Of a DNA stretch of 40,021 nucleotides, positions 10,157-17,945 are shown one piece after another; positions within the stretch are counted from its first letter, which is position 1, and every line of letters starts with the position of its first letter. The translations under genes were made by a program, and so were the position numbers. Origin of the DNA: Parcubacteria group bacterium Athens0714_12 (GTDB taxonomy: Bacteria; Patescibacteriota; Patescibacteriia; UBA2591; VMGY01); assembly GCA_007378955.1 (NCBI GenBank), contig VMGY01000009.1, positions 1-40,021 on the forward strand, given 5' to 3'. Under the pieces are notes generated by a model that saw only the letters and a program-made list of their open reading frames with translations, ran no database searches and was not told the DNA's origin.

Positions 10157-10229
10157 ATTACGAGTTAACGAGTTTTCGAGTTGATGAAGTTATAAAAAAT
10201 TTTAACCCACTAACTCGTTAACCCGTAAT
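10157..10229. repeat. Inverted repeat, ATTACGAGTTAACGAGTT / AACTCGTTAACCCGTAAT
   Basis: 18-bp arms with one mismatch; a degenerate related stretch follows at about 10257-10298. Confidence 0.8.
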
Positions 10230-10310
10230 AAAATAATAAAAGAATAATTTGATTTATTACAATCTGTTAATTCGTAATTCGTTAATTTGTAATAATTAAG
10301 AGAGAATTTA

Positions 10311-12257
10311 ATGAATAAAAAACTTGTTTTCTTGATTTCAATAGTTTTTGCTTTATTTATTCTTGTTTTACCAAGGGGTTTTGCCGCGGCGGCGACGTAT
10401 TATGTTTCTCCTTCGGGAAATAACACTACAGGTAATGGCACAAGAGTAAATCCTTGGCAAACGCCTTACTATGGTTGCACTCATATGTCCGGGGGCGATA
10501 CTTTGATATTGATGGACGGAACTTACTCATACATTTCTGGGGGAGCCAGGACTTGGAGTAATCAAATAAGACCGCCATCAGGACCGGACGCAAATCATTA
10601 CACAATAGTAAAAGCAGAAAACGATTGGCAAGCAATAATTAATTTTGCTGGTGAGGGGGCTGACATGACAGGTGGTGATGCTGCAATTGCCATATGGGGC
10701 GGATGGGGCGGCACTGCAAGATATATCCAGGTGGAAGGCATTAAAGTCATCAATACTACTGGAGCTTTAACTACCTCTGATTGTCAGTATATAAAGATAA
10801 AAAGAATAGCGCATATTTCTTCACCTGGGAATGGAGCAGATAATAGTGGATATGGCGAGCCTTATCTAATAATGCGAGGCAGCGACCATGTTCTGCTTGA
10901 AGATAGCTGGACAAGCGGGTGTATTCGTTATGGAGTATTGGTTGTTGGAGATAATGACGACCCTTACGCGGACACTACAAATATAATTATTCGCAGGGTT
11001 GTAGTTAGAATGGACTATAAAGCTCCTGGTCAGCCCAAGGCGTGTTTTGCCGCTTATGGCGGAAATGACACTGGTTTGAGTTCTGTTGATAATATTCTCT
11101 TTCAAAATGATATTTGTATAGACTGGAATCCGGCGAGTCCCGGGATGACAGAAGTGTATGGTGGTTTTTATAACCCTAAATTTACGAAATCAGTTAAATA
11201 CCAAGGTTGTATAGCGTTAAACCTTAAACCGGCTGGAGGTATGCATGCTGCTTTTTATACTCTTGATAATTACTATCAGAATATCGGTCCGAGTATTCTG
11301 GAAAATTGCGTAGCCTGGGATTGTGATGGTCGCGCTATTTACTGGAATAGAGGTGGAGCCGTTGGTATTAGGTCGGTTACTGCAACAGCGAATCAATGTA
11401 CTTTTGGAAATTTAAGAATTGCTTCCCCGTATGCCTATGTGAACGATGGATATAGTCCGACTTCTGCCGGATGGATTATTTCGACGTTATCCAATTCGAT
11501 TATTGACTCGGCGAACGCAACAAATATTACTTATTTTGATAGTGAAAAATATAATTCCTATAATATTATTTCTCCTCCATCCGGGGCGACTAATGCAATT
11601 ACTACGGACAATAGACTGCTTTACATAACAAGGGTGGAGAACGGTTCAACTTGTAAAGGAACCGGGGAGGGTGGAGTAGATAGAGGGGCTACGATTCAAT
11701 ATCGCTATGGAGTGGATGGAACGCTTTGGGGAGAAACTGGATATAATACCTTGACTTCAACTAACCTTTGGCCTTATCCATATGAAGATAATATTAGATT
11801 AGATTTCAGGATGACAAACAACCCAACAGGGACCGCGCTTCCTACGACCAATAATGCAACCCGCGGATTTTGTGCGGATGGACAAACTTTAACTAAATAT
11901 ATCTGGGAATATCTCGGCAATCCTTGCCCATTTAATATTTGCAATTACGGTTCAACCCCAGAACCCGAACCGGAACCAGTAATCCCGCCCTCTATTACTC
12001 TTGCCAAACAAGTAGATAAATCTCAAGCTTCGGCGGGAGCTCTTCTCACTTACACTTTAACCTTTCAAAACACCTCTGTCGCAGAAGCAAAGAATATTGT
12101 CATCACCGACGAAATCCCCGAAGGAACAACCTATGTCGCGAACAGCGCCACTAATGGAGGAATATATAACTCGGGAGCAAACGAACTCACATGGACTATT
12201 CCTTCTATAGTCGCAGGCGCTTCCGGCCAAGTAAGCTTTCAGGCGAGAATAGAGTAA
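10311..12257 (+). CDS. Secreted right-handed beta-helix-like protein with C-terminal DUF11-type domain
   Basis: Signal peptide MNKKLVFLISIVFALFILVLPRGFAAA; TYYVSPSGN...NPWQT...GDTLILMDGTY typical of parallel beta-helix/polysaccharide-lyase-like proteins; PEPEPEP linker; SITLAKQVDKSQASAGALLTYTLTFQNTS...ITDEIPEGTTYV resembles DUF11. Confidence 0.8.
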   Translation: MNKKLVFLISIVFALFILVLPRGFAAAATYYVSPSGNNTTGNGTRVNPWQTPYYGCTHMSGGDTLILMDGTYSYISGGARTWSNQIRPPSGPDANHYTIVKAENDWQAIINFAGEGADMTGGDAAIAIWGGWGGTARYIQVEGIKVINTTGALTTSDCQYIKIKRIAHISSPGNGADNSGYGEPYLIMRGSDHVLLEDSWTSGCIRYGVLVVGDNDDPYADTTNIIIRRVVVRMDYKAPGQPKACFAAYGGNDTGLSSVDNILFQNDICIDWNPASPGMTEVYGGFYNPKFTKSVKYQGCIALNLKPAGGMHAAFYTLDNYYQNIGPSILENCVAWDCDGRAIYWNRGGAVGIRSVTATANQCTFGNLRIASPYAYVNDGYSPTSAGWIISTLSNSIIDSANATNITYFDSEKYNSYNIISPPSGATNAITTDNRLLYITRVENGSTCKGTGEGGVDRGATIQYRYGVDGTLWGETGYNTLTSTNLWPYPYEDNIRLDFRMTNNPTGTALPTTNNATRGFCADGQTLTKYIWEYLGNPCPFNICNYGSTPEPEPEPVIPPSITLAKQVDKSQASAGALLTYTLTFQNTSVAEAKNIVITDEIPEGTTYVANSATNGGIYNSGANELTWTIPSIVAGASGQVSFQARIE

Positions 12258-12268
12258 ATAATCAAATA

Positions 12269-12314
12269 ATAATTAGCCCATCAAAATTTTTAAAAATTTT
12301 GATGGGCTAATTAT
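12269..12314. terminator. Strong intrinsic terminator hairpin
   Basis: ATAATTAGCCCATCAAAATTTTTAAAAATTTTGATGGGCTAATTAT, nearly perfect palindrome just after the stop at 12257. Confidence 0.8.
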
Positions 12315-12424
12315 TTGGCTATTAAGTAAGAGATATGATTGACATAATTGCTGATTTTTTATAAGATAAGAATATAATAAATAAAGATAGTGAAAATTAT
12401 CTTTTAAAATAATCTTATAACAAA

Positions 12425-13708
12425 ATGAGTGAAGTTTTAGACGCGATTAAACAAATTTGCAAGGAAAAAGGGCTTTCAGTTGAAGCTGTTTTAGGAACGA
12501 TTGAACAGGCTTTGGCGGCCGCTTATCGTAAAGATTTTGGCCAGAAAGACCAAAATATCAGAGTTAATTTTGACCCGACGACAGGTAAAATTAAAGCTTT
12601 TGACGTTAAGACGGTGGTTGATTATGGTCCGGAAGAAGAGGAAGAAGAAGTAGCGGAAAAAAAAGAAGTTAAAAAAGATAATAAAAAAAAGACTTCAAAA
12701 AAAGAAAAAATAGAAAAAATTAAGCTTTCTAATAATCCCGCAGCGGTTGAAGAGGAAAAAAAGAGATTTAATCCTAAATATCATCTTACTTTGGAAGACG
12801 CGAAAAAAATAAAAAAAGGCGCGAAAATTGACGAAGAAATAATTACTGAACTGGAAGTTTCCGCGCCCTTTGGCAGAATGGCCGCTCAAACAGCCAAGCA
12901 AGTGATTATCCAGCGCTTAAGAGAAGCGGAAAGAGACGCTTTACTGAAAGAATATAAAGAAAAAGAAGGAAGAATTGTCAGCGGGATAATTCAAAGAAGA
13001 GAAGGTAGGAATTTTTTAATTGACTTGGGAAAAGCCACGGCAATTCTTCCCATAGAAGAACAAATAAAGGAAGAATATTATAATTCCGGACAAAGGATAA
13101 AAGTTTTTATCGTTTCCGCGAATCAGACTTTTAGGGGGCCGGAAATCATAGTTTCCCGCACTCATCCGGAAATCATCAGAGAATTATTTGCTTTGGAAAT
13201 ACCGGAAATAAATAATAAAACAATGGAAATAAAGGCGATTGCCAGAGAAGCCGGCGCGAGATCCAAGGTTGCCGTGATTTCAAATCAAGAAAATCTTGAC
13301 CCGATTGGCGCTTGCATTGGCCAAAGAGGGGCAAGAATACAAACGATTATCGCTGAATTAGGCGGGGAAAAAGTTGACGTGGTGGAATACAGCGAAGACC
13401 AGAAAGTTTTTATCACCAACGCTCTTTCTCCGGCTAAAGTTTTAAAAATAGAAATAAATAAGAAAACTAAAGTAGCGCAAGTAGAAGTTAAAGACGACCA
13501 ATTTTCTTTAGCGATCGGCAAGGGTGGCCGAAATGTCAGATTAGCAAGCAACTTAACGGGTTGGAAGATTGAAATTAAGGAAGATTCCGAATCTAAAGAA
13601 AAAGAGAAAGACAAGAATAGTAAAGAAAAAGAAAAAAAGGAAGTTAGTAAAAAAGAAGATAAGAAAGAAGAAAAGAAAAAAAATAAGAAAAAAGAAAAGA
13701 AAGAGTAG
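12425..13708 (+). CDS. nusA: Transcription termination/antitermination factor NusA
   Basis: NTD LDAIKQICKEKGLSVEAVLGTIEQALAAAYRKDFG, S1 and KH domains (DPIGACIGQRGARIQTIIAELGGEKVDVVEYS), Lys/Glu-rich tail. Confidence 0.95.
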   Translation: MSEVLDAIKQICKEKGLSVEAVLGTIEQALAAAYRKDFGQKDQNIRVNFDPTTGKIKAFDVKTVVDYGPEEEEEEVAEKKEVKKDNKKKTSKKEKIEKIKLSNNPAAVEEEKKRFNPKYHLTLEDAKKIKKGAKIDEEIITELEVSAPFGRMAAQTAKQVIIQRLREAERDALLKEYKEKEGRIVSGIIQRREGRNFLIDLGKATAILPIEEQIKEEYYNSGQRIKVFIVSANQTFRGPEIIVSRTHPEIIRELFALEIPEINNKTMEIKAIAREAGARSKVAVISNQENLDPIGACIGQRGARIQTIIAELGGEKVDVVEYSEDQKVFITNALSPAKVLKIEINKKTKVAQVEVKDDQFSLAIGKGGRNVRLASNLTGWKIEIKEDSESKEKEKDKNSKEKEKKEVSKKEDKKEEKKKNKKKEKKE

Positions 13709-13718
13709 TATTATTTTT

Positions 13719-14219
13719 ATGATTGAACAAACGCTTGTTTTAATAAAACCGGACGGCTTATTAAAATCACTGACAGGCAATATCATCACCACGCTTTCTG
13801 AAACAAAATTGGATATTGTTGGCGTGAAAATGGTTCAAGTTACGAAAGAGCTGGCAAAAGAGCATTATAGCAGCTATAAAGAAAAATCATTTTTTCCAGA
13901 ATTAGTAAGTTATATCACCGGGGAATTGCATGGAAAGAAAAAAGTTTTGGCGATGGTTTATCATGGCGAAGACGCGATTAAAAAAATAAAAGAATTAGTT
14001 GGCGACACAAATCCGGAAAAAGCGCATTTTTTAAGCATCAGGGGAAAATACGGGAGAGTTTTAACCTCGGGGGTTTTTGAAAACGCGATTCATGCTTCCG
14101 CTGCACCGGAAGAAGCGGAAAAGGAAATAAAGCTTTGGTTTAATCCAAGCGAATTAATCGTTAATATTTATCCCACTGAAGCAAAAGAATTAAAAAAAGA
14201 AGAATTAGTTTGGAAATAA
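13719..14219 (+). CDS. ndk: Nucleoside-diphosphate kinase
   Basis: EQTLVLIKPDGLLKSLTGNII, catalytic-His region GVFENAIHASAAPEEAEKEI. Start at ATG 13719, inside the longer supplied ORF. Confidence 0.9.
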   Translation: MIEQTLVLIKPDGLLKSLTGNIITTLSETKLDIVGVKMVQVTKELAKEHYSSYKEKSFFPELVSYITGELHGKKKVLAMVYHGEDAIKKIKELVGDTNPEKAHFLSIRGKYGRVLTSGVFENAIHASAAPEEAEKEIKLWFNPSELIVNIYPTEAKELKKEELVWK

Positions 14220-14254
14220 ATAAGACCCGCCGAGCAAAAAACTCAAACAGAAGC

Positions 14255-14284
14255 GGTTCTTAATCTTTTAAGAACCATTTTTTT
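14255..14284 (+). terminator. Intrinsic terminator after ndk
   Basis: GGTTCTTAA-TCTT-TTAAGAACC followed by ATTTTTTTT. Confidence 0.85.
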
Positions 14285-14300
14285 ATGCTAAAATTAAAAT

Positions 14301-16004
14301 ATGCCTAATAAATTACAACTTTCCTCGCCGGAAGCAGAAAAAGTTTTTAAAGATAAAATGGCGAAAATGGAGCTTCAAGAAAAAGAAAAAGTGAGCCAAA
14401 AAAAAGCGGAAAGCTTGGGCTTTAGATATATTAACTTAAAAGGATTTCCTATCGGCGATGAAACATTAATTTTAATTCCCGAAAAAAAAGCCCAAGAAGC
14501 AAAAGCCATTTGCTTTTTTAAATCAGGGCAGAATATTAAAATTGGCGCTTTAAATCCGGAAAATAAAAAATTAAAAGAATTAATAAAAGATTTAAAAAAG
14601 AAAGAAGATTATAATATAGAAATTTATTTAATTTCAGAAGAGAGTTTGAAAAATCGTTTAAAATTATATGAAAAAATTTTCAAAATCAGAAAGATTGTCA
14701 GGGGCATAGAAATTAGCCAGGAAGATTTGGAAAAATTTAAAAAGAAAATCAAAGTTTTAAAAGACGTGAATAAGGAAATACAAAAAGGTTCTATTACTGA
14801 TTTTATAGCTTTAATTATCGCTTCGGCTTTGAAATTTTCGGCGTCTGATGTCCATCTAGAAACCGAAGAAAATGATGTTAAAATTAGATTTAGAATTGAC
14901 GGGGTTTTGCATCAAGCGGCTTCATTGCCTATAAAGATTTGGCCGCAGATTATTTCCCGCGTTAAACTTATTTCAAAATTGAAATTAAATATTGTTAATA
15001 GGCCGCAAGACGGCAGATTTTCAATTTTTTTAACCAAAGAAGAATTAGATGTCAGAGTCTCCACCATCCCCACAAACTACGGGGAGAGCGCGGTTATCAG
15101 ATTATTCAGTGGCTCAGCCGCTAATTTGTCTTTTGATGATTTAGGATTAAGTGGCGGCGCTTACGAGCAATTAAAAGAACAGATTTCCAAGCCAAATGGC
15201 ATGGTGATTGTTACCGGACCGACGGGCAGCGGAAAAACTACGACTCTTTACGCTATTTTGAATAAATTAAATAAGCCTGATATTAAAATAATTACCTTGG
15301 AGGACCCGATTGAATATAAATTAGAAGGGATTATCCAAAGCCATATTGAATCTTCAAAGGACTATACTTTCGCGAGCGGTTTAAAATCAATTTTAAGGCA
15401 AGACCCGGATATTATCATGGTGGGAGAAATAAGGGATTTGGACACGGCTGAAATCAGTATTCAGGCGGCACTAACCGGTCATTTAGTGATTTCTTCTTTA
15501 CATGCTAATGGCGCCGCCGCCGCCATTCCAAGGCTTTTATCTTTAGGCGCTAAGCCTTTTTTAATCGCGCCTGCTTTAAACGCCGTTATCGCCCAACGTT
15601 TAGTGAGAAGGCTTTGTTTAAAGTGCAGGGAAGAAATAAAACTTGATGAGGAAACTTTAAAAAAAGTCAAAGTTCTTTTAAAGCCGATATCTTTATCACG
15701 CCAAGATGAAAATAATAATGATAAATCAGAAAAAGAAAAAATTAATTTAGAGGAATTGAAATTTTATCAATCCAAAGGATGCAAAGAATGCCAAGGCATC
15801 GGTTATAAAGGCAGGATAGGAATTTTTGAAGTTTTTGTCATAGATTCTGAAACAGAAAAAATAATTTTAAGGAGTGAAATTTCCGAATATAAAATGAAAG
15901 AAATATCCGAGAAAAAAGGAATGATTACCATGGCGCAAGACGGATTGCTGAAAGCCTTAGACGGTATTACCAGCGTGGAAGAAGTCTTTAGAGTGACAGG
16001 GTAA
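14301..16004 (+). CDS. GspE/PulE/PilB family type II/IV pilus assembly ATPase
   Basis: Walker A GPTGSGKTTTLYA, LEDPIEY, RQDPDIIMVGEIRD, ALTGHLVISSLHAN; tetracysteine CLKC...CKEC. Confidence 0.95.
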   Translation: MPNKLQLSSPEAEKVFKDKMAKMELQEKEKVSQKKAESLGFRYINLKGFPIGDETLILIPEKKAQEAKAICFFKSGQNIKIGALNPENKKLKELIKDLKKKEDYNIEIYLISEESLKNRLKLYEKIFKIRKIVRGIEISQEDLEKFKKKIKVLKDVNKEIQKGSITDFIALIIASALKFSASDVHLETEENDVKIRFRIDGVLHQAASLPIKIWPQIISRVKLISKLKLNIVNRPQDGRFSIFLTKEELDVRVSTIPTNYGESAVIRLFSGSAANLSFDDLGLSGGAYEQLKEQISKPNGMVIVTGPTGSGKTTTLYAILNKLNKPDIKIITLEDPIEYKLEGIIQSHIESSKDYTFASGLKSILRQDPDIIMVGEIRDLDTAEISIQAALTGHLVISSLHANGAAAAIPRLLSLGAKPFLIAPALNAVIAQRLVRRLCLKCREEIKLDEETLKKVKVLLKPISLSRQDENNNDKSEKEKINLEELKFYQSKGCKECQGIGYKGRIGIFEVFVIDSETEKIILRSEISEYKMKEISEKKGMITMAQDGLLKALDGITSVEEVFRVTG

Positions 16005-16068
16005 GTTTTCTTATAAAATATGCTCAATCAGCATAATAAAATAAATTTATTAACTTAAATAAAAAACT

Positions 16069-16317
16069 ATGCGCAATCAAGAAATGGGCGGCTTTACGCC
16101 CGAAAGTGAAAAGAAAGAAGGATTAACAGAAAAAGAAAAATTAGAATGGGATGAATTACGAAAGGATCCAGATGTAATAAAATATTACAAGGATAAGGAC
16201 AAGAAGGGATTGGAAGATAGTCACCCAATTAATCATCCAGATTTACAAGAAAAGTTTGGGATAATAGAAATGTTAGAAAGAAAAGCCGGCGTTGAATTTA
16301 TTCCTGAAGAAGAATAA
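16069..16317 (+). CDS. Small hydrophilic hypothetical protein (82 aa)
   Basis: Intact ORF with an intrinsic terminator downstream. Confidence 0.6.
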   Translation: MRNQEMGGFTPESEKKEGLTEKEKLEWDELRKDPDVIKYYKDKDKKGLEDSHPINHPDLQEKFGIIEMLERKAGVEFIPEEE

Positions 16318-16372
16318 TTTATTTTCACTAAATAATTTTTTTACTTACTATAGTTGGTAGGTCAAAATTATT

Positions 16373-16403
16373 TAAAAAAGATGCTTTTGAGCATCTTTTT
16401 TTT
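16373..16403 (+). terminator. Intrinsic terminator
   Basis: AAAAAAGATGC-TTTTGA-GCATCTTTTTTTT. Confidence 0.85.
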
Positions 16404-16418
16404 ATTAACCTTAATTTA

Positions 16419-16431
16419 TGAATTACGAAAT
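16419..16431. repeat. Solo terminus of palindromic family 1
   Basis: TGAATTACGAAAT, identical to the core TIR at 9705-9852, 24479-24612 and 25603-25721. Confidence 0.55.
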
Positions 16432-16478
16432 TTAGTTATGTTCTACACAAGGTTGAATAATAACCAAATTTTTTAATT

Positions 16479-16506
16479 TTTTGGTCAGCTGGCGACGATT
16501 AGAATT
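16479..16506. repeat. Direct repeat matching the 3' end of valS (left copy)
   Basis: TTTTGGTCAGCTGGCGACGATTAGAATT versus TTTTGGCCAGCTGGCGACGATTAGCATT at 17949-17976; 26/28 identical. Confidence 0.85.
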
Positions 16507-16610
16507 TTTTTTCTTTGGCAATTTATTTTTATTAGGTCAACGCAATATGTGATATAATTAAAACAGTTGAATAAATTACCAAAATATATTAAGGAATTTA
16601 ATAGATAATT

Positions 16611-16663
16611 TTTGTATACATTCATTGACATAATATATACAAATTGATATACTTTGTATACAT
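16611..16663 (+). promoter_or_regulatory. Promoter with overlapping operator-like repeats upstream of the Fic gene
   Basis: TTGACA (16625-16630), 17-bp spacer, TATACT (16648-16653); TTTGTATACA at 16611 and 16653, inverted TATACAAA between. Confidence 0.7.
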
Positions 16664-16699
16664 CATAAATAAGATGTAAACAAACTATATCTATTGATT

Positions 16700-17842
16700 A
16701 TGGAAAATACTAAAATAGGCGAGTTTAAGACACAAAAAGCCGGATTTAAAGCTTTTATTCCTAATCCTTTCCCCCCAAAGGAAAGTTTTAATTTTGCCGC
16801 AAAAATTTTAAAGAAGAACGATGAAGCCACCCATTTGCTTGGTAAGCTGGACGGAATAACAAAACTGCTTCCCGATTCAGATTTTTTTCTTCTGATGTAT
16901 TTGCGAAAAGATGCGGCTTCTTCAAGCCAGATTGAAGGAACAAGAGCGACGATGATTGACGCTATTATGGCGGAAGCGAAGATAAATGCCAACATTCCGG
17001 AAGATGTTGATGATATTCTGCATTATATTAAAGCTTTAAACTTTGGTATGAAGCGGATGACGAATGATAATTTTCCGATGATTTTACGTTTTATCAGGGA
17101 ATTGCATAAGCAACTTATGCAGACGGCTCGCGCCACTCATTTTTCTAATCCCGGAGAATTTAGAAAAAGCCAAAATTGGATTGGCGGCACGAGGCCAGAT
17201 AACGCGCGTTTTGTCCCGCCGCCGATTAATGAAATGAATTTCGCCCTTAATGATCTCGAGAGGTTTATTCATAAAGAGGATACAATTCCGACAGTAATAA
17301 AAGCGGGGATTATACATGCACAATTTGAAACAATTCACCCATTTTTAGATGGCAACGGAAGAACAGGAAGAATGCTTATTACTTTTTATCTTTGGAAGGA
17401 GGGTTATCTGGAAAAACCGGTTTTATTTTTGTCGTCTTTTTTCAAAAAACATCAAAAATTATATTACGAAAAATTATTCGGTTATCATAGCGGAAATGTA
17501 TCAGAATGGGTAGATTTTTTTCTTGATGGTGTCATAGAGATTGCTAATGAAGCTATAGATATTGTCGGAAAAATTATAGCTTTGTGCGAAAAGGATATTC
17601 TGAAAATTCAAAAACTAGGGAAACGCGCTTCAGAAAGTGCTGCTTTAGTGTTGCCAAAACTTTATGCCCAACCGGTTGTAAATATTAGCGTGATTCAAAA
17701 ATGGACCGGCTTTACCCGCGCTGGATCGCAGACGGTTGTTGATAGATTTATTAAGCTCGGGATCCTAACGCAAAAAGACAAAGACAAAAGATATGGCCAA
17801 TCCTACATTTATAAAGAATATATAGACATATTCAGCGAGTAA
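16700..17842 (+). CDS. Fic family protein (class II-type, N-terminal inhibitory motif, C-terminal winged-helix)
   Basis: Fic motif HPFLDGNGRTGRML; upstream SSQIEG fits (S/T)xxxE(G/N); C-terminal HTH-like VISVIQKWTGFTRAGSQTVVDRFIKLGILTQ (approximate). Confidence 0.93.
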   Translation: MENTKIGEFKTQKAGFKAFIPNPFPPKESFNFAAKILKKNDEATHLLGKLDGITKLLPDSDFFLLMYLRKDAASSSQIEGTRATMIDAIMAEAKINANIPEDVDDILHYIKALNFGMKRMTNDNFPMILRFIRELHKQLMQTARATHFSNPGEFRKSQNWIGGTRPDNARFVPPPINEMNFALNDLERFIHKEDTIPTVIKAGIIHAQFETIHPFLDGNGRTGRMLITFYLWKEGYLEKPVLFLSSFFKKHQKLYYEKLFGYHSGNVSEWVDFFLDGVIEIANEAIDIVGKIIALCEKDILKIQKLGKRASESAALVLPKLYAQPVVNISVIQKWTGFTRAGSQTVVDRFIKLGILTQKDKDKRYGQSYIYKEYIDIFSE

Positions 17843-17945
17843 TAGGAGCTTTGGGATTCGAATACTCTCCTCTATCTCGCTTGTCTTCCACCCAAATTAA
17901 AAAACAGATTTTTAGAGAGCCTGTTTTTATTTTTTAGTTTCTAAT

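Noticed and set aside
13569-13718. N-terminal extension of the ndk ORF
   Set aside because: It is an out-of-frame read of the nusA 3' end; the NDK domain begins at ATG 13719.
13553-13792. Antisense Phe-rich ORF opposite the nusA tail, and similar antisense ORFs (e.g. 125-574, 1583-2131, 2186-2590, 22723-23115)
   Set aside because: They are frame shadows of strongly supported coding genes (NusA Lys/Glu tail, S1 protein, FtsH, SPFH) with no independent domain signal.
17848-17890. tRNA-like T-loop (GGGATTCGAATACTC) downstream of fic
   Set aside because: Flanking bases do not form a T-stem and no acceptor, D or anticodon arms could be found.
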